A DNA stretch of 64,000 nt, taken from Methylibium sp035476815 (GTDB taxonomy: Bacteria; Pseudomonadota; Gammaproteobacteria; Burkholderiales; Burkholderiaceae_C). Positions 1-10,979 of the stretch are shown here, one piece after another. Numbering within the stretch: position 1 is the first letter of the stretch; each line of letters opens with the position of its first letter. A program made the translations under genes and the position numbers. The DNA is taken from assembly GCA_035476815.1 (NCBI GenBank), contig DATILD010000039.1:1-64000 (forward strand), in the 5' to 3' direction. The notes under the pieces were generated by a model. The model was given only the letters and a program-made list of their open reading frames with translations, searched no databases and was not told where the DNA came from.

Positions 1-47
1 GCCTTCGATCTGGACCAGCCCGCTGCGGCATAATCGCGCCCTGGCCT

Positions 48-141
48 GGAGTCGTGACCGAGAGGCCGAAGGTGCTCCCCTGCTAAGGGAGTATGTGAGC
101 TAAAACTTGCATCGAGGGTTCGAATCCCTCCGACTCCGCCA
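48..141 (+). tRNA. tRNA-Ser (anticodon GCT), CCA encoded
   Basis: A complete class II tRNA reads here. The acceptor arm GGAGTCG (48-54) pairs with CGACTCC (131-137), followed by discriminator G and an encoded CCA (139-141). The anticodon stem CTCCC/GGGAG encloses the loop with GCT, which decodes AGC/AGU serine codons. The long variable arm and the T-loop GGTTCGAATCC are visible. A CATAAT hexamer at 29-34 lies at a suitable distance for a -10 box, although no convincing -35 was found. Confidence 0.96.
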
Positions 142-203
142 CCCCCTGCAAAGCCCGCCCCTGGCGGGCTTTTGCTTTTGCAGGGGGTGGTGGAGTCGGA
201 GGG
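126..203. repeat. Inverted copy of the tRNA-Ser 3' end flanking the terminator
   Basis: The last 25 bases around the tRNA 3' end (126-150) recur as a reverse complement at 179-203 with a single mismatch (the CCA-adjacent G reads A). The two arms bracket the terminator hairpin, so the whole segment could fold as one long hairpin. The copy is inverted, so it does not look like an integrase att duplication. Confidence 0.75.
150..179 (+). terminator. Rho-independent terminator of tRNA-Ser
   Basis: A 10-bp perfect stem (150-159 with 163-172, AAAGCCCGCC/GGCGGGCTTT) with a 3-nt loop is followed by a T-rich tail (TTTGCTTTT). It starts 9 bases after the tRNA CCA and so is the expected end of the tRNA transcript. 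Confidence 0.85.
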
Positions 204-204
204 T

Positions 205-320
205 ACGCAGAACCCTCCGGTTCGCTCAAGGACCGTCCGGGGGACGGTCCTTGGACGCGACGTAGTCGCGGGCCTGAGCGAAAGCGAAGGCCGAGGAATC
301 GGCTGAAGCCGATTCCGAGC
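205..320. repeat. Cluster of nested hairpins, possible REP-like element
   Basis: This non-coding stretch holds at least three perfect inverted repeats: a 12-bp stem at 227-238/242-253 with a 3-nt loop, CGCGAC/GTCGCG at 256-261/265-270, and a 9-bp stem at 295-303/308-316. An outer pair TTCGCTCA (221-228) / TGAGCGAA (275-282) encloses the first two. No open frame with coding character is seen. It may be a dispersed palindromic element, but copy number cannot be judged from one window. Confidence 0.5.
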
Positions 321-377
321 AATCTCTCCGCGGTGTAGCAGGGTCAGCGATGTCACCGGCTGAGGCGTTAGTCAGCG

Positions 378-857
378 ATGAACACCCGCCGCCACCTCTT
401 CGCCCTCGTCCCCGCCGCGCTGGCCCTCGGCGCCTGCGCGTCCTTCCCCACCACCGACCCACCCCGCGTCCTCGTCGCCGGCGTGGAGCCGCTGCCGGGC
501 GAAGGGCTGGAACTGCGTTTCCTCGTCAAGCTGCGCATCCAGAACCCCAACGAGGCCGCGATCGACTTCCGCGGTGCCTTCGTCGAGCTCGACCTGCTCG
601 GCCAGCCCTTCGCCAGCGGCGTGTCGGATGCGAGCGGGACCGTGCCCCGCTTCGGCGAGGCCGTGCTCGGCGTCCCCGTCACCGTCTCGGCCCTGACCGC
701 GCTGCGTCAGGCACTGCGCATCGCCTCGCAGGAGTCGCGCAGCAAGCTCGACTACCAGCTGCGCGGCAAGCTGGCCGGCTCGCTGTTCGCGGCCGCGCGC
801 TTCGAGTCCCGGGGCGAGCTGGACGTTGCCGCGCTCGGCCGCCCCGCGCCGCGCTGA
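378..857 (+). CDS. LEA14/WHy-domain lipoprotein
   Basis: 159 aa. The N-terminus MNTRRHLF is followed by a hydrophobic stretch and a lipobox LGAC (Cys about 19), so it is probably a lipoprotein anchored to a membrane. The rest matches the water-stress/hypersensitive-response (LEA14-like) fold: a segment with PLPGEGLELRF, then LRIQNPN, which is the characteristic 'NPN' strand-turn, and a beta-rich body with VPVTVSAL. Such proteins are common in Burkholderiales, but their precise role is unknown. It lies alone between the tRNA-Ser and the convergent peroxiredoxin gene, with only 6 bp between the two stop codons. Confidence 0.8.
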   Translation: MNTRRHLFALVPAALALGACASFPTTDPPRVLVAGVEPLPGEGLELRFLVKLRIQNPNEAAIDFRGAFVELDLLGQPFASGVSDASGTVPRFGEAVLGVPVTVSALTALRQALRIASQESRSKLDYQLRGKLAGSLFAAARFESRGELDVAALGRPAPR

Positions 858-863
858 GCGGCC

Positions 864-1523
864 TCAGCGCGGCTGCTTGACGATCCGCAGATAGGGCTTC
901 GGCGCCTTCCAGCCTTCCGGGAACAGCTTCTTCGCGTCCTCGTCGTTCACCGACCCGGCGATGATCACGTCCTCGCCCGGCTTCCAGTTCACTGGCGTGG
1001 CGACCTTGTGCGAGGCGGTCAGCTGCATCGAGTCGACCACCCGCAGGATCTCGTCGAAGTTGCGGCCGGTGGTCATCGGGTAGGTCATCATCAGCTTGAT
1101 CTTCTTGTCGGGCCCGATCACGAACACCGAGCGCACGGTGGCGTTGGTCGCCGCGGTGCGGCCCTCCGACGTGCCCGGCTCCTCGGCCGGCAGCATGTTG
1201 TAGAGCTTGGCGACGGCCAGGTCGCTGTCGCCGATCATCGGGTAGTTCGGGCGCGCGCCCTGGGTCTGCTCGATGTCGTCGGACCAGCGCTCGTGGTTCT
1301 CGACCGGGTCGACCGACAGGCCGAGCAGCTTCACGTTGCGCTTGCGGAACTCCGGCTCGATGCGGGCCATGTAGCCCAGCTCGGTGGTGCACACCGGCGT
1401 GAAGTCCTTCGGGTGGGAGAACAGGATTGCCCAGCCGTCGCCGATCCACTGGTGGAAGTCGATCGTGCCCTGGGTGGTCTGGGCGGTGAAATTCGGGGCG
1501 GTGTCGTTGATGCGCAAAGACAT
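864..1523 (-). CDS. 1-Cys peroxiredoxin (Prx6 family)
   Basis: 219 aa, the usual Prx6 length. It reduces hydrogen peroxide and organic hydroperoxides in the cytoplasm. The catalytic motif HPKDFTPVCTTE places the peroxidatic Cys at about residue 45. The long C-terminal part with VNWKPGEDVIIAGSV is typical of the Prx6 branch and not of AhpC or Bcp, and no resolving Cys follows. The ATG at 1521-1523 is preceded by a weak purine-rich site. It has no operon partner; the next gene on the same strand ends 170 bp upstream of its start. Confidence 0.93.
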   Translation of the reverse strand: MSLRINDTAPNFTAQTTQGTIDFHQWIGDGWAILFSHPKDFTPVCTTELGYMARIEPEFRKRNVKLLGLSVDPVENHERWSDDIEQTQGARPNYPMIGDSDLAVAKLYNMLPAEEPGTSEGRTAATNATVRSVFVIGPDKKIKLMMTYPMTTGRNFDEILRVVDSMQLTASHKVATPVNWKPGEDVIIAGSVNDEDAKKLFPEGWKAPKPYLRIVKQPR

Positions 1524-1695
1524 GGTGGCTGCTCCTGTGGCGGCATGATCGATCGGCCGGTGGGGGATAGCCCCCCGGGGCGACGGCGGCCGCTTCGTCG
1601 CGGGCCGACTGGACCACCGATCTTAGGGGCTGCAGCAGCCGATGCGCGAAGGCCCTGGTCGCGGCGCATGTCGGGTAGCGATGGCCGCGGTGCGG

Positions 1696-3972
1696 TCACG
1701 GTTCGCGCAGCGGCGCCAGGTCCCACTCGAACACGATGCTGTCCGGCGACGAACTCGACACGTAGCTGCCTCGCAGGCGCCCGCCGAGGGTGATCACCGG
1801 GGCCAGGGCCGGCTCGACGTGGCTCAGCGCGAAGATGCCCGGCGCCGATGCGTAGCTCGTGCCGCAATCCGGCTGCGGACCGCTGACGGTGCCGAGCACG
1901 CCGAAGCGCTGGCTCGACACCTGCACCAGGTAGGCGCCGCGCGCCGCGCCGACGACCCCGAACTGTTGCTGGCGCAGGCTCGCCGGCAGCGACTCGGCGA
2001 AGTTGTTGATGACCAGGTTGCCGACCGCGAGGCCGCCGAGCACGATCGACGTATCGGTCGCGCCCGCGGCGAGCGAGTAGCTGCAGCCGCTCTCGGCGTA
2101 GGCCTCGTTGAGCGTCCAGCTGGCCGACCGGAACAACGGCGCCGCGATCGGCACGCGCAGCCGCCCGGTGGCCGGGTCGTTGTACTGCAGCGAGGCCGTG
2201 CCGTTGGGCTTGTAGGTGAAGCGCGCGGTCGACGCGGCGACGATCGAGCCCGACGACCATGATTCTCGAATTTCGGTGCGCTTGGTCGAGCCGCTGAAGC
2301 CCCAGCAGCCGATGTTGTTGCGCCGGAAGGTCGGTCCGGTCGCCGCCACCGCCTGCGTCACGCTGCCAGTCGCGCCGCTGGCGACGACGACCACCAGTTG
2401 GGCCAGACGCTGCGACTGGGCGTCGCGGCAGAAGCCGATCCACTCCTTCAGCGTCCAGTCCTCGATGGCCCAGCTGCCGTTCTCGCGCTGCCACAGCGCC
2501 AGCACGCTGACCGCGGTGCCGGCCCGGGCGAGCGGGTAGAAGGTGTTGCGGAACATCAGCGAGCGGGTCGTGCTGTCGCTGAAGGTGAAGCGGTAGAAGC
2601 GCGTCGACACGTTGGCGATGCGGCGCGAAAGGCCGGTGCTCTCTTCGGCCAGCGCGCCGCGGTTGGCGTTGACCGGCGTGGGATGGTCGGGCGCCAGCGC
2701 CGGCACGGCCGGCTGGCCGTCCCAGTCGCGGAACGCCGGGCCGCGGATCCCGGTGACCGGTACCTGGTTCCACAGCGCCCTGGCGTAGCGCGGCCACAGC
2801 AGCTTCAGGCCGCCGGCGACATGCGCGTCGATGGCGGCCAGCGCGTCCGCCAGCGTCGTCGTCGCGGCCAGCAGCTCGCGCACCTTGGTGTTGCCGTAGG
2901 TGCGCCCGATGTACTGGTAGAGCAGGTAGGCGCCATAGTCGCGCGTGCGCGACGTGCTCGACGCGCAGGCCCCGGTCGAGCGGTTGGTGATCGGCAGGAA
3001 GGTCGAGTTCATGTGGCAGGTCGCGTCGGGCCGCAGCGCCGTGTTGCCCGGGTACACCGCCTCGACCGCCCAGTTGGCCAGCGCGTTGCGCATCCAGCCG
3101 TAGCTGGTCTGCGGCGCCGCCATCAGGTAGGCCCACTGGATCGCGTGCATGAACTGGTGCGTCGCGGCGTACTGCAGCGCCGCGCCGGCGAGCCCGCTGC
3201 GCAGCAGGATGAAGGTGCTGCTCTGGTAGACCGACGCCGATTCCGCGTCCGTGACACCGCGCGAGCCGAGGCTGGCGACGATGTAGATGTCGAGCCGGCC
3301 GTCGCCGCCGTTGCAGGCCACCGGCGTATCGCTGAGCGGCGGCTCGAAGCCGAGCGTCGTGATCAGCGTCGGCCAGATCAGCGTGTCCAGCGCGGCGGCG
3401 GTCGCCTGCGCCTGGGTCAGGTCGGCCGGCCGCGTCTTGTCGTACCAGACGCGCACCAGGGCGGTGGCCGGCGCGATGTAGTCCCAGGTCGCGTCGACGG
3501 CGCAGGCCGGGCGCACCGCCGCCGCCAACTCGCGCGCTGCCGACGGGGAGCGCTGGCCGCCGGCCGCGGACGGTCGCGCGCGGAACGGTGCCAGCACGCG
3601 TCGCGTGCCGTCGCTCAGCGTGTCCCAGGCGGCGCGCAGCTCGTCGAGCACCGCGTTGCCATCGACCTCGTCGATCGCGTCGGCGTTGCCGTCGCCGCGG
3701 CCGCGCAGGGAGGCCGGCAGCCGCGCGTCGCCGAACAGCGCGAACACGCGGTAGGCCAGGGCCGTCTCGCGGTCGATCGCGCCGGCGGCGAGCGCCGCGG
3801 CGATGCGCGCCTCGATGGTCTCGCGGGCGCCGTCGGGCGGCGCGACCGCGTCACGGACCGGCGCCTCGGCCTCGCTCGACAGAGGCTCGTCGGCCGCGCC
3901 CTCACCGCCGCCACAGGCGGCCAGCGTCGCGAGCCACAGCAGCAGCAGGGCCCGCCGAAGCAGTCGTTGCAT
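1696..3972 (-). CDS. Large lipoprotein with degenerate zinc-peptidase-like motif
   Basis: 758 aa from the ATG at 3970-3972, chosen because GAGGAGG lies 6 bp upstream and a signal peptide with lipobox LAAC (Cys20) follows directly. Reading further upstream would run through tRNA-Gly. After a low-complexity linker comes a domain with HQFMHAIQW at residues 272-280, resembling the HExxH helix of secreted metallopeptidases but with Gln in place of the catalytic Glu. The second half is beta-rich, with repeated Trp/Gly strands. I do not recognise the family. It could be a surface binding protein derived from a peptidase. Confidence 0.7.
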   Translation of the reverse strand: MQRLLRRALLLLWLATLAACGGGEGAADEPLSSEAEAPVRDAVAPPDGARETIEARIAAALAAGAIDRETALAYRVFALFGDARLPASLRGRGDGNADAIDEVDGNAVLDELRAAWDTLSDGTRRVLAPFRARPSAAGGQRSPSAARELAAAVRPACAVDATWDYIAPATALVRVWYDKTRPADLTQAQATAAALDTLIWPTLITTLGFEPPLSDTPVACNGGDGRLDIYIVASLGSRGVTDAESASVYQSSTFILLRSGLAGAALQYAATHQFMHAIQWAYLMAAPQTSYGWMRNALANWAVEAVYPGNTALRPDATCHMNSTFLPITNRSTGACASSTSRTRDYGAYLLYQYIGRTYGNTKVRELLAATTTLADALAAIDAHVAGGLKLLWPRYARALWNQVPVTGIRGPAFRDWDGQPAVPALAPDHPTPVNANRGALAEESTGLSRRIANVSTRFYRFTFSDSTTRSLMFRNTFYPLARAGTAVSVLALWQRENGSWAIEDWTLKEWIGFCRDAQSQRLAQLVVVVASGATGSVTQAVAATGPTFRRNNIGCWGFSGSTKRTEIRESWSSGSIVAASTARFTYKPNGTASLQYNDPATGRLRVPIAAPLFRSASWTLNEAYAESGCSYSLAAGATDTSIVLGGLAVGNLVINNFAESLPASLRQQQFGVVGAARGAYLVQVSSQRFGVLGTVSGPQPDCGTSYASAPGIFALSHVEPALAPVITLGGRLRGSYVSSSSPDSIVFEWDLAPLREP

Positions 3973-4140
3973 GGGCGCCTCCTCGTGAGCGCTGTGCTCC
4001 CCTCGCGGACGACTATGGGCTGCGGCCACCGACGCGTCAACCCCGCATCCCGAAGGACGCAGGCGGCGCGCAGGTGCCCATGCCGCAGCCGCTCGGCGCC
4101 ACCGTGCGAACGATTCGATCGCGTAAACTGCTGGCCCAAC

Positions 4141-4214
4141 GCGGGTGTAGTTCAATGGCAGAACGGCAGCTTCCCAAGCTTCATACGAGGGTTCGATTCC
4201 CTTCACCCGCTCCA
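4141..4214 (+). tRNA. tRNA-Gly (anticodon CCC), CCA encoded
   Basis: The acceptor GCGGGTG (4141-4147) pairs with CACCCGC (4204-4210), then T and the encoded CCA. D-arm GTTC/GAAC, anticodon loop TTCCCAA, T-loop GGTTCGATTCC. It decodes GGG. The anticodon stem GCAGC/GCTTC has one C-U opposition at its second pair. A TAAACT hexamer at 4124-4129 could be the -10 element. Confidence 0.96.
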
Positions 4215-4276
4215 GATTTCCGGTGACCCATGCGCTCCATCCACCGTGGCCGTGACCGCAATGCGAAGGGCCGCGG

Positions 4277-5200
4277 ATGAGAGAGCGGCGCACCCTGCTG
4301 GTGGTCGGGCCGGCGGTGCCGGGCGGTCTGGCCGAGTCGGCCTGGGGGCCGTTCACGCTGCGCCGCTGCGACACGCTCGACGAGGCGGCACTGCAGTTGG
4401 GCGATGCCGCCCACGACGCGCTGCTGCTCTACCTGCCGACGCCGCCCGACACCCACCGCCTGCTCGCCTGGGCCGCGCTCTCGCAGGCCTGCCTCGATGC
4501 CGCGGTGCTGCTGGTCACGGACCACCCGACGCCGGCGCTGGCGAGCGAACTGCTCGACCGTGGCGTGCAGGACGTCCTCACCACGGCCGCGGCCACGCCC
4601 GAGACGGTGGCCCGTGCGCTGCACCTGGCGATCGGCCGCAAGCAGATCGAGCGGGCGGCCCGCAAGGCCTACGCCACCGACCTGGCCACCGGCCTGCCCA
4701 ACGAAACCCAGCTGCTCGAGCACATCAGCCACCTGATGGCGCTGCGCGAGCGCGAGCCGGCGCCGATGGCGCTGCTGGTGGTGCGCATCGACGGCCTGCT
4801 CAGCGCCGAGGCGGTGGTCGGTGCGCCCGGCGTCGGCGTGCTGCGGCGCAAGCTGGCGGTGCGGCTGCGCGCGGCGCTGCGGGCCAGCGACGTGGTCGCG
4901 TCGATCGGCAGCGATGCCTTCGCGGTGCTGCTGGCCTGGATGGACACGCCCGCCGCCGCCGGCGGCGTGGCCGACAAGCTGCAGGCTGCGCTGACACGGC
5001 CGGCCCGGGTCGATCAGCGCGAGCTGGCGGTGGCGGTCAGCATCGGCACCGCGCATTTCCCGGGCGACGGCAAGGATGCGCGCTCGCTGCTGCGCCAGGC
5101 CTTCGCGGCGGCGGTCGGCGCGGCGCCGATCGGGCGCGCCGGCTTCAGCAACATCGTCGAGCGCGGCGCGATCGAGGCCGCCAACGACCCGACCGACTGA
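4277..5200 (+). CDS. Response-regulator-like protein with degenerate GGDEF domain
   Basis: 307 aa. The N-terminal 120 residues have the alternating beta/alpha pattern of a receiver-like domain (LLVVG, LLLYLP, AVLLVTD, GVQDVLTT) but lack a clear phospho-acceptor Asp. Residues about 130-300 resemble GGDEF: the entry motif DLATGLPNETQLLEH is present, and VAVSIGTAHFP matches a C-terminal strand. The signature GGDEF is replaced by GSDAF, so c-di-GMP synthesis is unlikely. It may bind GTP or serve as a protein-protein module. It stands alone, 62 bp after tRNA-Gly and convergent with the next gene. Confidence 0.7.
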   Translation: MRERRTLLVVGPAVPGGLAESAWGPFTLRRCDTLDEAALQLGDAAHDALLLYLPTPPDTHRLLAWAALSQACLDAAVLLVTDHPTPALASELLDRGVQDVLTTAAATPETVARALHLAIGRKQIERAARKAYATDLATGLPNETQLLEHISHLMALREREPAPMALLVVRIDGLLSAEAVVGAPGVGVLRRKLAVRLRAALRASDVVASIGSDAFAVLLAWMDTPAAAGGVADKLQAALTRPARVDQRELAVAVSIGTAHFPGDGKDARSLLRQAFAAAVGAAPIGRAGFSNIVERGAIEAANDPTD

Positions 5201-5207
5201 GGTTCGG

Positions 5208-6134
5208 TCAGAGCACGATCCAGGCGATCGCGCCCAGGATCGCCGCCCACTTGAGCCCGTAGTAGGCGCCGCGGTTCCAGGCCTTCAGCCGCTTGCCGAG
5301 CACGCGCAGCTGGTAGCCGTAGTAGAAGAACTTGTTGAGCGCGCCGACCGGCTCGCCCTCGACGTTCTGCGTCGCCGAGGCCGTCATCACGACCCGCGCG
5401 AACACCCGGTTGAACCAACGCATCGGCGCGAAGTGCAGCGGCCGCTCGACGTCGCAGAACAGGATCACGCGGCGCTGGTCGGTGGTGTTCTCGGCGTGGT
5501 GGATGAAGGTCTCGTCGAACATCACCGCCTCGCCGTCCTTCCAGTGGTAGCGCTGGCCGTCGACGTCGATGTAGCAGGCGGGCGAGTTGGGAGTGATCAG
5601 CCCGAGGTGGTAGCGCAGCGAGCCGGCGTAGGGGTCGCGGTGGCGCACCAGCCGCGCGCCCGGCGGCAGCGACGCGAACATCGCGGCCTTCACCGTCGGG
5701 ATCTGCGCCAGCAGCTCGACCGTCTTCGGGCACAGCGCGCGCGCCGAGGCCAGGTCGTCGCCGTACCACTTCAGGTAGAAGCGCTTCCAGCCGGTGCGGA
5801 AGAAGGAGTTGAAGCCGATGTCGTTGTAGCTCGCGGCGGCGCGGATATGGCCCTCGTCGTCGAGGGCCAGCGCTTCTTCGCGGATGGTCTGCCAGTGCTG
5901 CTGCAGCGGCGCCAGGTCGGGGAACTTGGCCGGGTCGAAGTAGGCGGTGGTCGGCGTGCGCGAGAACAGGTACATCAGCGCGTTGAAGGGCGCCAGCAGC
6001 ACCGTGAAGTCGGTCAGCGCGCGCAGCAGCCCGAAACGCACCCGCCCGCGCAGGTGCACGTACAGGGCCGAGGCCAGGAAGACGATCAGCACCCAGTGGC
6101 GGGGCTGCAGGCTGAAGTCGCTGACGAGGTTCAC
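5208..6134 (-). CDS. lpxO: Lipid A 2-hydroxylase-like aspartyl/asparaginyl beta-hydroxylase
   Basis: 308 aa, the size of LpxO. One N-terminal membrane helix (about 13-26) and a second hydrophobic segment, then the Fe(II)/2-oxoglutarate hydroxylase core: HRDPYAGSLRYHLGL supplies the first ligand His and the downstream FDETFIHHAEN the second; Arg of RVILFCD would bind 2-oxoglutarate. LpxO hydroxylates a secondary acyl chain of lipid A at the inner membrane. A C-terminal helix (LKWAAILGAIAWIVL) may also be membrane-associated. Members of this family act on other substrates too, so the symbol is an assignment by similarity of architecture. Confidence 0.82.
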   Translation of the reverse strand: MNLVSDFSLQPRHWVLIVFLASALYVHLRGRVRFGLLRALTDFTVLLAPFNALMYLFSRTPTTAYFDPAKFPDLAPLQQHWQTIREEALALDDEGHIRAAASYNDIGFNSFFRTGWKRFYLKWYGDDLASARALCPKTVELLAQIPTVKAAMFASLPPGARLVRHRDPYAGSLRYHLGLITPNSPACYIDVDGQRYHWKDGEAVMFDETFIHHAENTTDQRRVILFCDVERPLHFAPMRWFNRVFARVVMTASATQNVEGEPVGALNKFFYYGYQLRVLGKRLKAWNRGAYYGLKWAAILGAIAWIVL

Positions 6135-6144
6135 GGGCCGGACT

Positions 6145-7623
6145 TTAGCGCTGGATGTCGCCCAGGCAGAGGTACTTGATCTCGACGTAGTCGTCGATGC
6201 CGTGGTGCGAGCCCTCGCGCCCCAGGCCGGACTGCTTGACGCCGCCGAAGGGCACCTCGGCGGTCGAGATCAACCCGGTGTTGATGCCGACCATGCCGTA
6301 CTCCAGCGCCTCGCCGACGCGGAAGATGCGGCCGACGTCGCGGCTGTAGAAGTAGCTCGCGAGGCCGAATTCGGTGTCGTTGGCGAGAGCGACGACCTCG
6401 GCCTCGGTCTGGAAGCGGAACACCGGCGCCACCGGGCCGAAGGTCTCCTCGCGGGCGCACAGCATCGCGCCGCTGGCGTTGGCCAGCACGGTGGGCTCGT
6501 AGAAGCGCCCGGCGAGCTTCTTGCCGCCGGCGAGCAGCGTCGCGCCCTTGGCCAGCGCGTCGGCCACATGCGACTCGACCTTCGCGATCGCCGCGTCGTC
6601 GATCAGCGGCCCCTGGTTCACGCCGGCCTCGAAGCCGTTGCCGACCTTGATGTCCTTCACCTTCGCGGCGAGCTTCGCGACGAAGGCGTCGTAGACGCCG
6701 TCCTGCACGTAGAGCCGGTTCGCGCACACGCAGGTCTGGCCGGCGTTGCGGTACTTGCTGACCATCGCGCCCTCGACGGCGCTGTCGAGGTCGGCGTCGT
6801 CGAAGACGATGAAGGGCGCGTTGCCGCCGAGCTCCAGGCTCAGCTTCTTGATCGTCGGCGCGCATTGCGCGGCCAGGATGCGGCCGACCTCGGTCGAGCC
6901 GGTGAAGGACAGGTGGCGCACGGTATCGCTGGCACAGAGGACCTTGCCGATCGCGATCGAGTTCGCGCCGTCGGCGGTCAGCACGTTGAGCACGCCCGGC
7001 GGCATGCCGGCGCGCTGCGCCAGCTCGGCCACGGCCAGCGCCGACAGCGGCGTCTGCTCGGCCGGCTTGATGAGCACCGGGCAGCCGGCGGCCAGCGCCG
7101 GCGCGACCTTGCGGGTGATCATCGCGATCGGGAAGTTCCACGGCGTGATGGCCGCGCACACGCCCATCGCCTGCTTGAGCACCAGGTAGCGCTTGTTGCC
7201 GTCGGTGGTGGGGATGGTCTCGCCGTAGACGCGCTTGCCTTCCTCGGCGAACCACTCGAGGAAGCTGGCGCCGTAGCCGACCTCGCCCTTGGCCTCGGCC
7301 AGCGGCTTGCCTTGCTCGGCGGTCATGATGCGGGCCAGGTCGTCGGCATGCTGGTGCAGCAGGCGGAACCAGGCCATCAGGATCGCGCCGCGCTCCTTGG
7401 CGGTCTTGGCCCGCCAGGCCGGCCAGGCACGGTCGGCGGCGGCGATCGCGGCCTCGGCCTCGGCGGCGCCCAGATTGGCCACTTGCGCCAGTTCCAGGCC
7501 GGTGGCGGGGTCGGTGACGGCGAAGCGGTTCGCAGAGACTATCCATTCGCCGTTGATCAGCGCGTCGGTCTTCAGCAGCGTCGCATCGGCCAGCGTGGCG
7601 AGCGGGGAGGTCTTCATGTCCAT
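6145..7623 (-). CDS. gabD: NADP-dependent succinate-semialdehyde dehydrogenase
   Basis: 492 aa. Oxidises succinate semialdehyde to succinate, the last step of GABA breakdown. Aldehyde dehydrogenase signatures are present: NAD(P)-binding FTGSTEVG, the catalytic Glu in LELGGNAPF, the catalytic Cys in NAGQTCVCANR, and GLGREGSHHGIDDYVEIKYLC near the end, characteristic of GabD. The start at 7621-7623 has GGAG 8 bp upstream; an ATG two codons later is possible. No gabT or gabP is adjacent. It ends 10 bp from lpxO and both are on the minus strand, so cotranscription is possible. Confidence 0.92.
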   Translation of the reverse strand: MDMKTSPLATLADATLLKTDALINGEWIVSANRFAVTDPATGLELAQVANLGAAEAEAAIAAADRAWPAWRAKTAKERGAILMAWFRLLHQHADDLARIMTAEQGKPLAEAKGEVGYGASFLEWFAEEGKRVYGETIPTTDGNKRYLVLKQAMGVCAAITPWNFPIAMITRKVAPALAAGCPVLIKPAEQTPLSALAVAELAQRAGMPPGVLNVLTADGANSIAIGKVLCASDTVRHLSFTGSTEVGRILAAQCAPTIKKLSLELGGNAPFIVFDDADLDSAVEGAMVSKYRNAGQTCVCANRLYVQDGVYDAFVAKLAAKVKDIKVGNGFEAGVNQGPLIDDAAIAKVESHVADALAKGATLLAGGKKLAGRFYEPTVLANASGAMLCAREETFGPVAPVFRFQTEAEVVALANDTEFGLASYFYSRDVGRIFRVGEALEYGMVGINTGLISTAEVPFGGVKQSGLGREGSHHGIDDYVEIKYLCLGDIQR

Positions 7624-7711
7624 CGAAACGTCTCCGGGGTGGGGCCTCATGAGCCTGGCCGTGATCATAGGCGCCGCGCGCCGACCCACCGGCGCATAAG
7701 GGCTGCAAACC

Positions 7712-7717
7712 TATAAT
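7712..7717 (+). promoter_or_regulatory. Probable -10 element of alaS
   Basis: TATAAT in a short AT-rich patch between the divergent gabD and alaS genes. It lies 56 bp before the alaS start. No good -35 hexamer is seen 16-18 bp upstream. Confidence 0.5.
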
Positions 7718-7773
7718 GAAAATCTCTGCTGAATCAAGCACTTGGCGCACAGACGCCGCCCACTGAGCCCCGC

Positions 7774-10425
<2,652 letters not shown>

Positions 10426-10427
10426 CG

Positions 10428-10979
10428 ATGACCGCCGCGTCGCCGCTGACGGTCCGCCGCGCGACGACGCAGGACGCCGCCGGCTACGCGCGGATGATGG
10501 CCGATCCCGCCGTCTACGCGGGCCTGATGCAGCTGCCCTATCCGAGCGAGGAGCTGTGGCAGGCGCGGCTCACGGAGATGCTCGCGCCCGGCAAGCCCGA
10601 CCTGCACCTGGTGGCCGAGCGCGACGGCGAGCTGGTCGGCGGCCTGGGCCTGCATGCGGCCAACCCGTCGCCGCGCCGCCGCCATGCGATGGTCCTTGGC
10701 CTCTCGGTCGTGCCCGCGGCGCAGCGCCAGGGCGTCGGCAGCGCGCTGCTGCAGGCGGCCTGCGACTACGCCGACCGGTGGGTCCAGGTGCTGCGCCTGG
10801 AACTCGACGTCTACGTCGACAACACGCCGGCGATCGCGCTCTACCGACGCTTCGGCTTCGAGGTCGAAGGCACGCACCGCGCCTATGCGCTGCGTGACGG
10901 GGTCTATGTCGACTCCTACGCGATGGCCCGCCTGCATCCGAATCCACCGCAGCTGCCGCCGCGCGGCGGGCCGGCGTGA
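10428..10979 (+). CDS. GNAT-family N-acetyltransferase
   Basis: 183 aa. The acetyl-CoA binding motif A is clear (VVPAAQRQGVGSALL, i.e. Q/RxxGxG/A), followed by the ALYRRFGFEVEGTHR motif B typical of small-molecule or peptide N-acetyltransferases such as YhhY/SpeG-like enzymes. It starts 2 bp after the alaS stop, so it is probably translated from the same message. The substrate cannot be told from sequence. Confidence 0.88.
   Translation: MTAASPLTVRRATTQDAAGYARMMADPAVYAGLMQLPYPSEELWQARLTEMLAPGKPDLHLVAERDGELVGGLGLHAANPSPRRRHAMVLGLSVVPAAQRQGVGSALLQAACDYADRWVQVLRLELDVYVDNTPAIALYRRFGFEVEGTHRAYALRDGVYVDSYAMARLHPNPPQLPPRGGPA

Noticed and set aside
126..203. Prophage or island attachment site at tRNA-Ser
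   Set aside because: The repeated tRNA end is inverted rather than direct, and no integrase or island genes lie nearby.
3973..4374. N-terminal extension of the large lipoprotein upstream of 3972
   Set aside because: It would read through tRNA-Gly antisense and place a signal peptide in the middle of the protein. The ATG at 3972 has a strong ribosome site.
2398..5262. Plus-strand open frame of about 950 codons over the large lipoprotein and tRNA-Gly
   Set aside because: It runs through a tRNA and antisense to a gene with signal peptide and ribosome site. Composition is that of a shadow frame.
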